Of a DNA stretch of 52,765 bases, positions 1 through 11,673 are shown piece by piece (position 1 is the stretch's first letter; the number at the start of each line of letters is the position of its first letter). The position numbers and the translations under genes are program-made. The stretch comes from Saprospiraceae bacterium (GTDB lineage Bacteria > Bacteroidota > Bacteroidia > Chitinophagales > Saprospiraceae): NCBI GenBank assembly GCA_022448955.1, contig JAKVCU010000015.1, forward strand, positions 1-52,765, in the 5' to 3' direction. Under the pieces are notes generated by a model. It saw only the letters and a program-made list of their open reading frames with translations. It did not search any database and was not told the origin of the DNA.

Positions 1-361
1 CATCACATGTTTCAGCTACATACCAGTCATAAGATGTACCTGGAATTAAACCATCAAAACTGTAGGTCAATGTATTACCTACGATGGTTAAGTTTGGATC
101 ATCCCAGCAAATAGTTTCTGAAACTATTGCGGTACCCGATCCCACTGCAAAGCCTGCTCCGCCGATCTCGACGTTCCAGCAGTGCTCTATTACTGAAGCC
201 TGACCTGAGGTCCAAGTAAGCGTCACAGTACTTTGTCCTTCATTGCTAGCACTGAAGCTAACAGGAGGAAAACACTGTGCATTCGCTTGGTTAAGACCAA
301 AGAGGCTTAGGGCCGCTAGTGCTACTAGCGTGCGAACGAAAGTAAAATTCGTTTTTCCCAT
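1..361 (-). CDS. Secreted Fn3-domain protein (5' part only)
   Basis: Only the first 120 codons are in the window; the gene continues past position 1. The ATG at 361 opens a clear signal peptide (MGKTN, then a Val/Leu/Ala-rich core ending ANAQ), followed by a fibronectin type III-like stretch: Thr-Trp-Thr in an early strand and an YSFDGLIPGTSYDWYV-type ending, which is the usual Tyr-x-Trp/Tyr-x-Val strand of Fn3. Repeated Fn3 domains are common in long Bacteroidota surface proteins exported by T9SS, but the C-terminus that would prove this is not visible. Catalytic domains, if any, lie outside the window. The gene was found by reading the reverse strand from the edge. Confidence 0.8.
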   Translation of the reverse strand, partial: MGKTNFTFVRTLVALAALSLFGLNQANAQCFPPVSFSASNEGQSTVTLTWTSGQASVIEHCWNVEIGGAGFAVGSGTAIVSETICWDDPNLTIVGNTLTYSFDGLIPGTSYDWYVAETCD

Positions 362-817
362 AAGATCACAAATTTGTTTGAACGAATTAGGTTAAAAAAA
401 TAAAAAGGTCGTAAAATTTATTCTTGATGCTGACCAAAGGGTCAGTTCTATAATATTAGGTTGTCTTTACTACTGTATTATATAAATGGAAACGAATTTA
501 AATTATGTCAAAGATACTTATATCCATCTTTATGGATACAAATCTATAAAACTGAATTTGCTGTAATGCTATTTATTTATGAATGATGTAGTGATGTGAA
601 TTGATTTGAGTAATGCTGTAAAAGGTATGTAATGTGAAGGTTGTTTCTTTAAACTCATATTTATTTTTGTCATGGGATTTTTTAAGCTGTGACAAATGTA
701 CATTTTAGAACGAGTATTTCAAAAAAAATAACTTTTAAAATATCTACTCACACATTCCTGCCACAGGATCAAAGGTAACAAATAATTCTGTTTAAATTAT
801 ACCCTTATTAGGGTATT
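362..817. other. Non-coding interval, AT-rich, divergent-side spacer
   Basis: No credible gene is visible on either strand. A small perfect hairpin (CTGACC-AAAG-GGTCAG, 430-445) would lie in the 5' untranslated region of the leftward Fn3 gene. A second hairpin next to the response-regulator stop is listed separately. A CAAATCTA at 539-546 reads as TAGATTTG on the minus strand and fits a Bacteroidota -7 box, but no TTG lies at the expected distance. Confidence 0.6.
799..816 (-). terminator. Hairpin directly after response regulator
   Basis: A perfect 7-bp stem (ATACCCT / AGGGTAT, TATT loop) begins two bases beyond the response regulator stop codon. It lacks a strong U-tract on the minus strand, so it may act as a 3'-end stabiliser or a weak terminator. 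Confidence 0.4.
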
Positions 818-1495
818 TTATATCAAACTGTAATCATATGCAATTTTGACTAAACCTGCTGTATTACTAACTCCTAGCTTCCGCATAATATTTTTACGAT
901 GCACACTAACTGTTTGATCACTAATAAAAAGTTCTTTAGCAATTTGTTTGTTACTCAATGCTTGACTAATAAGTTTTAAAATTTCTAACTCTCTCTTTGT
1001 AAGACTATACTTTCGCATAAAACGATCTGCAAACAATGAAACACTCCTATTTTGAAATTTCCTTTTAACTGCCACATTATTGCCGCTAATTTGTACGCCA
1101 TCGCCTACAAAATTTCCATCTGCTAACACCTCTTCAATTGCTGTAAACAATTCTTCAACAGGACGACTTTTCAGTATATAACCATCAACTCCTTTTCGGA
1201 AAGCTTGTTTTACAATTTTAGGATCTTCATAGGCAGAAAATACTAAGACTTTGCAATCTATTCTTTCTTTACAGATGTAATCAATAATCTCGAAGCCATC
1301 ATGATCAGGTAAGCTAAGTTCTAGAATAAGGAGGTCTACTGTTTCGTTTTTTAAAGCTTCTAATAGATTACTACCAGAAGAAAACTCTCCGATAATTTTT
1401 ATCTGTCGTTTCTGGCTGACAGATGCCAATACTTTTTTAACACCTTCAATAAATATTTGGTGGTTATCCGCTAATATCGTCTGTACCTGTTGCAT
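818..1495 (-). CDS. Orphan NarL/LuxR-type response regulator with Glu at the phospho-site
   Basis: The 225-residue protein has an N-terminal receiver domain (about 1-125) and a C-terminal LuxR/GerE helix-turn-helix (about 155-220, with LTKRELEILKLI and ISDQTVSVHRKNIMRKLGV). It should bind DNA and regulate transcription. The residue that normally accepts phosphate, the Asp four positions before the conserved Pro, is Glu59 (LILELSLPDHDG). The acidic pair is also altered: Asp10 is kept but the neighbour is Asn11. Ser87 and Lys109 occupy the usual Thr/Ser and Lys positions. The GAA codon was checked in the DNA. No histidine kinase is adjacent. Glu can mimic phospho-Asp in some regulators, so the protein may be constitutively active or controlled without phosphorylation. 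The ATG at 1495 is the natural start. Confidence 0.9.
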   Translation of the reverse strand: MQQVQTILADNHQIFIEGVKKVLASVSQKRQIKIIGEFSSGSNLLEALKNETVDLLILELSLPDHDGFEIIDYICKERIDCKVLVFSAYEDPKIVKQAFRKGVDGYILKSRPVEELFTAIEEVLADGNFVGDGVQISGNNVAVKRKFQNRSVSLFADRFMRKYSLTKRELEILKLISQALSNKQIAKELFISDQTVSVHRKNIMRKLGVSNTAGLVKIAYDYSLI

Positions 1496-1509
1496 GGGAT
1501 TTTTTTTTT

Positions 1510-1537
1510 AGAGCAAACTTTACTAATCAGTTGCTCT
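1510..1537. other. Inverted repeat between fadH and the response regulator
   Basis: A 7-bp perfect inverted repeat (AGAGCAA / TTGCTCT, 14-nt loop) lies just upstream of the response regulator ATG, with an A-run between the stem and the start on the minus strand. It could be an operator or a leader hairpin. On the plus strand it resembles a terminator (TTTGTTTT follows), but no plus-strand gene precedes it. Confidence 0.3.
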
Positions 1538-1649
1538 TTTGTTTTGGGGACATTTAAATATGTTCATTAATGTAATGCAGGGTAGAAACTTAAAGGATCG
1601 ATTGTGGCAATATATTAAAAAAAATAAAGAATCGCCAATTTCTCAACAT

Positions 1650-3677
<2,028 letters not shown>

Positions 3678-3865
3678 TTATATTTTGGCTAGACAATTAT
3701 AGCGAATTTTCGCCTAAAGCAAAAAACAATTCGTCAACGCATACTTATCAATAAGTCCGAAAAATGGATAAAACTAAATTTCAGCCTGAAGAATTTATTG
3801 TGCCAAGTAATTTTACCTAGACACTTGAGTAGCTATTTACTCTAATTTAATTCAATATTTATTTC

Positions 3866-6751
3866 TTATAATAAAATCATTCGCTTGGTTTGGCGGCCAT
3901 TCTCAGTTTCCAAAGAATAGAAATACACTCCAGAATGTGGTAAATCTGCATCATCTATCATCCACATATGACTCCCTGCCTCAAAAAATGCTTTTTTTCT
4001 CAGTATAAGCCTTCCAGAAACATCTTGGATAACTAAGCTTACTTCTCTTGCATTACTCAACTGAAAGACAATATCCGTCGAAGAGGCGAATGGATTTGGA
4101 TTATTTCCAATTAACTCAAAGTCAACGATTTTTCTCGTTGTTTCATGGAATACTAACCCAATCGGCAAAGCCACTAATTCCGTATCATAGAACATTGGAG
4201 ACATCTCATACTTTGCAATATTGATCACTTCGCTTAGATTGAGCCTTTTTTTTGCCTCTATTCCAAGTGAAAATAACAAATCTCCCTTTTCAAGATCTTG
4301 GTTTCCGCTCCAAACCATTCTAACGATACCCTCTTCTTCCATGATATGAATATTCTGATTAGAAAAACTTTCTAAAGTAATACCCTCCACACCAAGGACG
4401 TTAGCCATATCCGGATCATATTCAAACGCAATCTGCAAGCCCTCCACTGAAGTAGATTGCCCAATCTTAAATTCTAAATTGTATCTATTGCCTTTCTCCA
4501 AGATCATATCTCCTGTTGATAATACCACTAGCTCTCCCGTTCTTACTTCCACCTCCTCATCCAAATTGACAGCATCGCCTGTAACGTCCCCTGTCTTGAT
4601 AGCAATATAATCTTCATTCAAGTCTTGCGATATTATATCATAACTAAATAATCCTTCAGGATAACTCTCGTTCCATGGTTCACTGGGGTTTTCGAATTCA
4701 TAAGCCTCGGGAACAAAGTGCCAAGCTTTATTTGTGGGAAAAGAGGAGATAAGATTCAAAATCAAGCGACGTATCTGGACTAAATCCTCAATAGATATTT
4801 CACCAGAATCATTCACATCAGCAGCAATTAATTGATAAGGGGAATCAAGTGGATCTATGGTTAATAGATGGCGCTGTATAGCAATCATATCTAATACAGT
4901 AACTCCTAACGCATGATCATCTTCTTTGCTAAGGCTTAATGTCTCCGTATAGCACGCAGGCACGTTACCAAAACTGAATGTTCCATCATCACTCGACACC
5001 ATATTGGTTGCCATCATGGAAACAACTAACTCCGCTTCCACTTGAGCAATAGCATGACCAAACTCTGTTGCGATAGCACCTCCAAAGGAAGCTGTCATGT
5101 TATCGCATATTTCAGAATGGGGCATAGCATCAAAAACATCATCCTGCATTAAGCTGATACCTGTATTATACATCACTACATCATGAAAAGAAGTACTGTG
5201 TATGTAGTCTTTTTCTTGGTCTGTGAGCAGAGGATCGTTCAAATAGAAAAAACGATCACCTATCCGAAGATTCTCAAACTGATACCGCAATATCTCTATT
5301 ATCGTTTCGCCAAATATAGCTCCAGGCATAGCCTCTTCAGCCAACATACCGACCCATGCATCTACATTCATGTTGGGGTATAAGCTTTGTAAGGGAATAA
5401 ATACGGAGGCATCACCAGTAATTTGTTGAACAAATGAATAAGGTTCTAATCCAAAAAACTGTCTAATTGTATTTAGGTCTGCCAGACCTCTTTCTCTTCC
5501 TCTATTGATATTGATTGAAGCGAGATCTAATCCACCTGTTCCAGCCTCGGGAGGTCCGAATAGAAAGTTTCTGATATCATTCACAATCTTAGCATCCAAC
5601 ATTTGTTGACTTTGAGTCGCCATTCCTTTCACAAATGGTTCAATCCCTCCTACTTGTTCCAAAACAGATAAATCAAAAAATAAATCTCTTAATCCAAATG
5701 GACTATCTGGCAATTCATTACCATCATTGTCCATAGCAACAATATTGCCATTTAGTAACGTATGGCCTAAGCGAAAAGCTGCAGCAGTAAATACATTCAA
5801 TAATTGAGGATGAATACTATCATCATATCCTTGATACAATGGTAAGAAAACCCCCATTGATGGCAACCATTCGTTGTAGGTGATGGATTGTATCATACCA
5901 CCTATATATTTCCTAGCATGTTGATACAACTGTTCGTCAGTCCAATCTGGATGGTCAGCAGCAAAAAGATCACACAATCGATTATGTTCTCTCACAAAAA
6001 TGATATGAAGAGATAATAATAAAACATTCTCATTTGCACGAACATCTCCAGCGACGAATAGCTTATCAGATAAACCAACGGCATCATCCATATGCGGCGC
6101 ATTTGGATCGATTTCACTATCTTTTTCACCATCTATTGTATTCCAAGGGAGTAAATTGCCACTTGACACTTTCAACTTTCCTCCTTCAAAGCTTCTCAAC
6201 CAACTTGCTCTATCTTCATCTGAACCATAAACACCTGAACCATCTATAAAAGCAGTAATCTCGTTTGGAAACCTTCTTGGATTATTAGTATCAGTTCCTG
6301 TTGTTGGGTCAAACGTATTACGCATCATTGGAATAACAGCAGTCCCTAAGGCAAGAGGATCAAACGCCGCATCCCCAGCTGGAACAGGAATAATAGCAGG
6401 TTCGAATCCATCAGGAGTAAGTCCTAAATCATGATCTAAAAATTGACCCCAAACCCAACAAAAATCACTTAAATTAAATGGATCAAGAATGGTGTTGTTC
6501 TGTGCAAAAAGAGTATTACTGATTATACGAGGATTCGGGCGATTCTGGCCGCCTGGTTGAAAAACACCATCCGCAAAGCCATTTCCTGTCAGAAATAATA
6601 GATTGGTATGGGCAGCTCCCCAATCCGTATGGATTAGGTTATTATGGGCTCCATCTATCGTTCTGTAGTTGATAGAATCAGCTAACTGAGCATTTACGAA
6701 AGATGTATAGAGCAATGAGAAGGCAATAATCTGTAAAAGTCGTCTGTACAT
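3866..6751 (-). CDS. T9SS-secreted animal-type haem peroxidase
   Basis: The start is the ATG at 6751; a TTG two codons upstream is possible, but the ATG gives a cleaner signal peptide (MYRRLLQ...FVNAQ). An animal haem-peroxidase domain fills about residues 30-605. Asp106-His107 lie in GQFLDHDLGLTPD (haem-ester Asp and distal His), Arg254-Glu255 in FVREHN, the proximal His330 in FRLGHT, and NINRGRERGL follows. Next come a dockerin-like calcium-binding doublet (DVNDSGEISIEDLVQIRR, about 650-665), a cohesin-like beta domain (about 745-870) and a T9SS type A sorting domain (NPNPF...GVYFYSLE...KRMILL). I infer a secreted or cell-surface peroxidase. Its physiological substrate cannot be read from the sequence; halide or lipid oxidation are known in the superfamily. 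Confidence 0.93.
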   Translation of the reverse strand: MYRRLLQIIAFSLLYTSFVNAQLADSINYRTIDGAHNNLIHTDWGAAHTNLLFLTGNGFADGVFQPGGQNRPNPRIISNTLFAQNNTILDPFNLSDFCWVWGQFLDHDLGLTPDGFEPAIIPVPAGDAAFDPLALGTAVIPMMRNTFDPTTGTDTNNPRRFPNEITAFIDGSGVYGSDEDRASWLRSFEGGKLKVSSGNLLPWNTIDGEKDSEIDPNAPHMDDAVGLSDKLFVAGDVRANENVLLLSLHIIFVREHNRLCDLFAADHPDWTDEQLYQHARKYIGGMIQSITYNEWLPSMGVFLPLYQGYDDSIHPQLLNVFTAAAFRLGHTLLNGNIVAMDNDGNELPDSPFGLRDLFFDLSVLEQVGGIEPFVKGMATQSQQMLDAKIVNDIRNFLFGPPEAGTGGLDLASININRGRERGLADLNTIRQFFGLEPYSFVQQITGDASVFIPLQSLYPNMNVDAWVGMLAEEAMPGAIFGETIIEILRYQFENLRIGDRFFYLNDPLLTDQEKDYIHSTSFHDVVMYNTGISLMQDDVFDAMPHSEICDNMTASFGGAIATEFGHAIAQVEAELVVSMMATNMVSSDDGTFSFGNVPACYTETLSLSKEDDHALGVTVLDMIAIQRHLLTIDPLDSPYQLIAADVNDSGEISIEDLVQIRRLILNLISSFPTNKAWHFVPEAYEFENPSEPWNESYPEGLFSYDIISQDLNEDYIAIKTGDVTGDAVNLDEEVEVRTGELVVLSTGDMILEKGNRYNLEFKIGQSTSVEGLQIAFEYDPDMANVLGVEGITLESFSNQNIHIMEEEGIVRMVWSGNQDLEKGDLLFSLGIEAKKRLNLSEVINIAKYEMSPMFYDTELVALPIGLVFHETTRKIVDFELIGNNPNPFASSTDIVFQLSNAREVSLVIQDVSGRLILRKKAFFEAGSHMWMIDDADLPHSGVYFYSLETENGRQTKRMILL

Positions 6752-7327
6752 ATGCAAGCCTTTTTAGTTCATGGATTTTTTGCTATTAGCCAGTAATGTA
6801 ATACTCATCTCAGTCAAACAAAGAGATCAAAATTTAATCTAGTCTAGTAGTTATGTTAATCGTTGAAATAAACAAGGAACTTTCTAAAGTATTTTATTCC
6901 TTTTTTTTCATGAATTGCGTTGGAGTAGATGCTAAGGGAATTCGCAAAACTTTAACAGGACCAAATTTAACGAAAACCCTATTATTTTGGTGATTAGATC
7001 AACTAATTTTTTGTAAAAAAATTACCATACTCGCTTCTACATAATCACAATTTTCATTTTTAGTGCTTAAACTCCTGTTAAATATCAGCTCATTTATCTT
7101 AAAACTTAACACATCTAATACTTGAATATAGAGGTGTTTTTGAGTGGTAGAAAGCTCCTTTAGCTCCTCGTTTTATACCTATTTATGAATTGTAAAATCA
7201 AAAAAAAAATCAATTCACATAGTTAAATTAACAATTCGTAACATTTTCTTCTTGTTTTTCATTTGATTACTTTTAGTATCATAAATCGTCTAAAATCAAA
7301 AAAGAAACGCTAATAAACCAAAGCTCC
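6752..7327. other. Divergent intergenic region, AT-rich
   Basis: This stretch separates the divergent peroxidase and Ig-repeat genes and must hold both promoters. CAAATTTA at 6962-6969 reads as TAAATTTG (a -7 box) on the minus strand, but no TTG sits at the right spacing. TACTTTTA near 7270 is an imperfect -7 box for the plus-strand gene. A 7-bp inverted repeat (TGAATTG / CAATTCA, 7186-7192 and 7211-7217) brackets an A-tract. No gene or RNA was recognised. Confidence 0.5.
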
Positions 7328-10300
7328 ATGAAAAAGTATTTTTACATTTTTTCTTTCTTACTTCTCTATCAGTTTGGCTACAGCCAAAACAATGATTCAT
7401 CTCGTCAGCAAGGCTATTGGACATTTGGCCTAAATGGTGGTTTTTCTTATCAAACTAGCGATGTCGACGCTACTTCTGATGGCTTCGGCATTGGCGCTAC
7501 TTTAGCTAAAAATCTATATTATCAAGCTGGTGCACCTTTTGCTTTTGACCTTCGTGGCCGTCTACTTTTTGCTCGTCAGTATGGGTTAGATGGCGATCCG
7601 TCCTTTGACATATCCAATAATAAAGTCTTAAATGGTAGAAATAGTTTAGACTATGTCAATTATCCTAATGATTTAAATATTGTTCCGGGCTTTATTTATC
7701 AAAATCATCGCACTGATGTGGGAGAATTAGCACTAGAGGCTGTCATTCATTTCAATAACCTGTATGAAAGTACAGGAATCATAGCAAATATTTATGGAGG
7801 AATTGGTCTTGACTGGTATCGTACAAAAATAGACCAAACTGATGCAAGTGGAAACGAGTACTATCTTGATTATGCTAACTTAAGCACATCAAATAACAAA
7901 AGTGAGACTAAAAAACTGCTCGAAAGTGCTATCCTAGATAATAACTATGAAACGCTTGCAGACGATTTTACGGAAAGTGGAAAGATAGGTATTATGCCTT
8001 CCCTCGGATTCGAATTAGGTTATGCATTCACAGATAACTTTTATGTTTTTGGAGGACATAGAGTGACGTGGTCAGGTGACAATACAATAGATGGCCAGCA
8101 ATGGACTGATGAAAGTAATGACCTTTACCACTATACCAATTTTGGACTCAGATGGATGGTCAATGCTAATAAAAGAAGTAGCATTACCCCCCCTGTAATA
8201 GAAATTAACTATCCTTTTTATACAGAAACAGATGTAGATAATTTTTTGCAAAATATAACTGCTAGCATTAGCAATGTAGAAAACCCTATGAATGTAAGCT
8301 GCCAGCTTAATGGTCGGGATAATGCTTTTGATTTTAGAAATCAAAGGTTCGAAACAGCAGTTGTCCTAAGGCAAGGCAGAAATGATGTACTCATTACTGC
8401 TTCCAATGAAGCAGGAACAGATAAAAAAAGAGTGATTTTTAATTATAAAGAAAAAGACTTACCGCCTACTAATGGAAGTCGCCCAGTAGTACTCATTACC
8501 GATCCAAGTAGAAACCCTACTTCAACACAACAAACTAATTACAACTTAACGGCAGATATTAGCCATATTGATAATAAAAGAGATATCGAACTATATATCA
8601 ATAATCAACAAACTTTCAATTTTCAGTTCAATCCAACGACAGGAATTTTACGTACAGATATCTTTTTGAAGGAAGGCAGAAATATAGTGCGTATCAGGGC
8701 TAAAAATCGTGTAGGGCAAGACGAAGCATCTACCATAATCAATTTAGATAGTACTATACCCTTACCGATAGTCGACATTACAGACCCTAGTCAGGAAAGT
8801 ATTGAAACTATTAGAGATCAATATCTTGTAAAAGCAAATATTAAAAACATTAATCATAAGTCTGATATAAGCTTTTCTATCAATGGTAGAGATCAGCGCA
8901 ATTTTATCTTCTCTGCAGCTAGAGAGCAGTTTGAAGCTAATATATTGCTTAGGGAGGGTCGCAATACTATTAGCATTACGGCAACAAATAGGGCAGGAAC
9001 ATCTACTGATCAGGTCAGTATTTATTACACAAAGGGAAATCCTCCTTACGTGAATATTACAAAACCCTCAGCTTATTCTTATGAAACTTACCAAGGTTCT
9101 TACCGTATTGAGGCACAAGTCAATGAAATAGATACTAAAAACGATATTCAATTCTATGTAAACGGTAGAAGAGTATACAATTTTAACTTCAATCGTCGTA
9201 CAGGAATATTTACCAGTAATATCAATCTAAAATTAGGGCGCAATGACATACGACTAAAAGCATTTAATACTTTTGGTGAGGCCATGGATGAGGTAAGCAT
9301 TACTCGTAAGAGGAAAGTCGCTAAGCAGCCACCGATCGTTAATATTGCTACACCAAAAAATAATAGTACATCGCAAGACGCTATGACAAATTTGCGCGCA
9401 CAGATCAAATATGTAAATACTAAAAATGATATCCGTTTATCTGTAAACGGTCAAAGGGTTTACAACTTCATTTTTAATGCAAAAGAAGAAAAGCTAGAAG
9501 CCAATATCAACTTAAAACTAGGGAATAATACGATTATTTTACGCGCCATGAATAGAGATGGAGAAGATCAACAGAAAATTGTGGTGAAGCGCATTGCTCC
9601 GCAACCAAAAACACCACCTGTAGTGGATATCACAAAGCCAAATAACAATCAGACTACTTCAAACAGCTCGCTCGATTTATTAGCTACTATAAAATATGTA
9701 AATCGCAAGAATGATATCGAGATATTGATTAATGGTAAAAATACGTACAACTTCGACTTCAGTCCTAGTCAAAATCGCCTTTCGGCAAAAATTAATCTTC
9801 GGGAAGGCTCCAACTCAATTATCGTAAAGGCAAAAAACCAATATGGTAATGATGAAGACATGGTGAAAGTTACGTATCAAAAATCAAAACCACCTACTGT
9901 AACTATTACTACACCTATAAATAATAGTAGTAATGATACAAAGAATGTTAGCCTTACGGCAAATACAAAGAATGTTAGCCGGAAGCAAGATATTCAAGTT
10001 TACTTGAACAATAAAAAAATTAACAACTTTAGCTTCAATAGTAATCAGCAAAAAGTGACCGCCACCCTTTCGCTTAACACTGGAAAAAATACCATCAAGC
10101 TAAACGTCAAAAATACAGATGGGAGAGATGAAGATCAGGTAGTAGTTAACTACATGCCGCCCAAACCACCTACTGTAACTATTACTACACCTATAAATAA
10201 TAGTAGTAATGATACAAAGAATGTTAGCCTTACGGCAAATACAAAGAATGTTAGCCGGAAGCAAGATATTCAAGTTTACTTGAACAATAAAAAAATTAAC

Positions 10301-11284
10301 AACTTTAGCTTCAATAGTAATCAGCAAAAAGTGACCGCCACCCTTTCGCTTAACACTGGAAAAAATACCATCAAGCTAAACGTCAAAAATACAGATGGGA
10401 GAGATGAAGATCAGGTAGTAGTTAACTACATGCCGCCCAAACCACCTACTGTAACTATTACTACACCTATAAATAATAGTACGATAAATAAAAGTGAGGT
10501 GACTTTTAGTGCATTAACACAGAACGTTCAACTGAAATCTGAGATCAAGCTATACCTCAATGGAAAAACAATAAGTTCGTTTGCATTTAATCAACCCAAA
10601 GTAAGTGCAAAAATCAAAAATTTAAAGAAAGGGAAAAACACTATCCTTATAAAAGTAGAGACTACGGGAGGAAAAAATGAGGCGACAGTAGTCGTTAATT
10701 ATAAGCCGCCTGTCGCCCTAAAGAAGCCAGTAGTCCAAATTACAAACCCAAGTAAGGACGAAACCGTTGTATATAGCAGATCTTACACAATAAAAGCAAG
10801 TGTTGAAAACGTTTTAAATAAGAACGAAATCACCATAATACACAACAAAAACTCCATAAAGCGTTTCACTCTAGATACGAAGAAAAAACAAGTAAGTTTT
10901 GTGGTGGACTTAACGCGTGGAAAAAACACAATTGACATACTTGCTAAAAATAAAGGTGGAAAAGCAAGTGATGAAACAACCCTTGTTTTAAAGATCAATA
11001 AAGAACAAAAACCTGTTATTGAGATAGAATCAATTTCACAACCAGTTACAAATCCAATTTATCCAAATATCGCAAATGTGCGGGTAAAAGCAAATATAAA
11101 AGGAGTTGACAAAAGTCAACAAATTGCGTTATTTGTTAATGGTAAACCAGAGGATTTTACATTTGACCCAAAGTCCAAAAAATTTGAGGCAACTGTCGTT
11201 TTAGAGAAAGGAGATAATCAATTACTCTTAACAGCTACAAACAGAAAAGGCACTACTGAAGAAGGTAGAACAGTTGAATTTTAG
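7328..11284 (+). CDS. Envelope protein: beta-rich N-domain plus eleven Ig-like repeats
   Basis: The 1318-residue protein starts with a signal peptide (MKKYFYIFSFLLLYQFGYSQ). An approximately 270-residue N-terminal region rich in Gly and aromatic residues resembles a small outer-membrane barrel (FGLNGGFSYQ, YVFGGHRVTW, YTNFGLRWMV). From about residue 285 follow eleven repeats of 85-97 residues, each with a pattern close to ITxPxN ... NDIxxxxNGR ... FxFN ... LREGRNxIxIxAxNxxGxDE, which is a bacterial Ig-like strand pattern. Repeats 7 and 8 are identical. No T9SS sorting domain is present and the chain ends on the last repeat. I do not recognise a named family. A surface or periplasmic stalk, adhesion or scaffold role is only inferred. 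Confidence 0.85.
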   Translation: MKKYFYIFSFLLLYQFGYSQNNDSSRQQGYWTFGLNGGFSYQTSDVDATSDGFGIGATLAKNLYYQAGAPFAFDLRGRLLFARQYGLDGDPSFDISNNKVLNGRNSLDYVNYPNDLNIVPGFIYQNHRTDVGELALEAVIHFNNLYESTGIIANIYGGIGLDWYRTKIDQTDASGNEYYLDYANLSTSNNKSETKKLLESAILDNNYETLADDFTESGKIGIMPSLGFELGYAFTDNFYVFGGHRVTWSGDNTIDGQQWTDESNDLYHYTNFGLRWMVNANKRSSITPPVIEINYPFYTETDVDNFLQNITASISNVENPMNVSCQLNGRDNAFDFRNQRFETAVVLRQGRNDVLITASNEAGTDKKRVIFNYKEKDLPPTNGSRPVVLITDPSRNPTSTQQTNYNLTADISHIDNKRDIELYINNQQTFNFQFNPTTGILRTDIFLKEGRNIVRIRAKNRVGQDEASTIINLDSTIPLPIVDITDPSQESIETIRDQYLVKANIKNINHKSDISFSINGRDQRNFIFSAAREQFEANILLREGRNTISITATNRAGTSTDQVSIYYTKGNPPYVNITKPSAYSYETYQGSYRIEAQVNEIDTKNDIQFYVNGRRVYNFNFNRRTGIFTSNINLKLGRNDIRLKAFNTFGEAMDEVSITRKRKVAKQPPIVNIATPKNNSTSQDAMTNLRAQIKYVNTKNDIRLSVNGQRVYNFIFNAKEEKLEANINLKLGNNTIILRAMNRDGEDQQKIVVKRIAPQPKTPPVVDITKPNNNQTTSNSSLDLLATIKYVNRKNDIEILINGKNTYNFDFSPSQNRLSAKINLREGSNSIIVKAKNQYGNDEDMVKVTYQKSKPPTVTITTPINNSSNDTKNVSLTANTKNVSRKQDIQVYLNNKKINNFSFNSNQQKVTATLSLNTGKNTIKLNVKNTDGRDEDQVVVNYMPPKPPTVTITTPINNSSNDTKNVSLTANTKNVSRKQDIQVYLNNKKINNFSFNSNQQKVTATLSLNTGKNTIKLNVKNTDGRDEDQVVVNYMPPKPPTVTITTPINNSTINKSEVTFSALTQNVQLKSEIKLYLNGKTISSFAFNQPKVSAKIKNLKKGKNTILIKVETTGGKNEATVVVNYKPPVALKKPVVQITNPSKDETVVYSRSYTIKASVENVLNKNEITIIHNKNSIKRFTLDTKKKQVSFVVDLTRGKNTIDILAKNKGGKASDETTLVLKINKEQKPVIEIESISQPVTNPIYPNIANVRVKANIKGVDKSQQIALFVNGKPEDFTFDPKSKKFEATVVLEKGDNQLLLTATNRKGTTEEGRTVEF
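9887..10438 (+). repeat. Perfect tandem duplication, two 276-bp units
   Basis: Bases 9887-10162 and 10163-10438 read identically by eye, giving two identical 92-residue Ig-like repeats in frame. The first bases of the next repeat (10439 to about 10482) continue the match before diverging at AATAATAGTA. The absence of even synonymous differences points to a very recent duplication or gene conversion, while the other nine repeats have diverged. Confidence 0.95.
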
Positions 11285-11334
11285 AACAAATGTTCATAAA
11301 TTAACACTATCTTTAGACTTGAAATGAAGCGTTT

Positions 11335-11355
11335 TTGCGAAAATTCGCAATTTTT
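11335..11355 (+). terminator. Rho-independent terminator of the Ig-repeat gene
   Basis: The stem TTGCG / CGCAA with an AAAATT loop is followed directly by TTTTT, about 50 bp after the stop codon. It is part of a 16-nt palindrome. Confidence 0.65.
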
Positions 11356-11368
11356 ATCCTAAAATAGG

Positions 11369-11473
11369 TTAATGAGTTGATTGGTTTTGAGCATCAACAA
11401 CTCAATAACCAACACAACAGTCGGGTGATTTCTTAGATCGGGAAGGGCAGCTATTGCTAGCCTTTCCTTTTTT
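11369..11473 (+). ncRNA. Candidate structured RNA ending in a second terminator
   Basis: After the first terminator comes a 13-bp stem with one mismatch (GGTTAATGAGTTG against CAACTCAATAACC, about 11369-11412), then an unpaired stretch, then a strong terminator at 11441-11473. A terminator for a segment with no ORF suggests a small RNA of roughly 105 nt. No matching TTG/TAnnTTTG promoter was found, and it resembles no RNA family I could identify (SRP and 6S were considered). Confidence 0.3.
11441..11473 (+). terminator. Rho-independent terminator
   Basis: The stem GGAAGGGC / GCCTTTCC (one G-U pair, 11-nt loop) is followed by CTTTTTTTAT-like U-rich sequence. It is the most canonical terminator in the window. 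Confidence 0.75.
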
Positions 11474-11673
11474 ATGTAAGATTATTGTCATAATCAAAGA
11501 CGTAGTCATTGCAAATTGTCCCGACTTTCATGGGCAGTGATTTTTTCATCCTCTCTTGTATTTCCCTCTACTTATGTCTTGTATTAAATAATTTTTTGTT
11601 TTTGACCACTTACTAAATACCCTTAAACCAAATATTCCGTTTATGGAATAGTATTTTCGTGCTTCGGGTCTAT

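Noticed and set aside
11420-11470. GGGAAGGGCAGC as SRP (ffs) RNA core
   Set aside because: The surrounding helix does not match the SRP RNA pattern; the motif is simply the 5' arm of a terminator.
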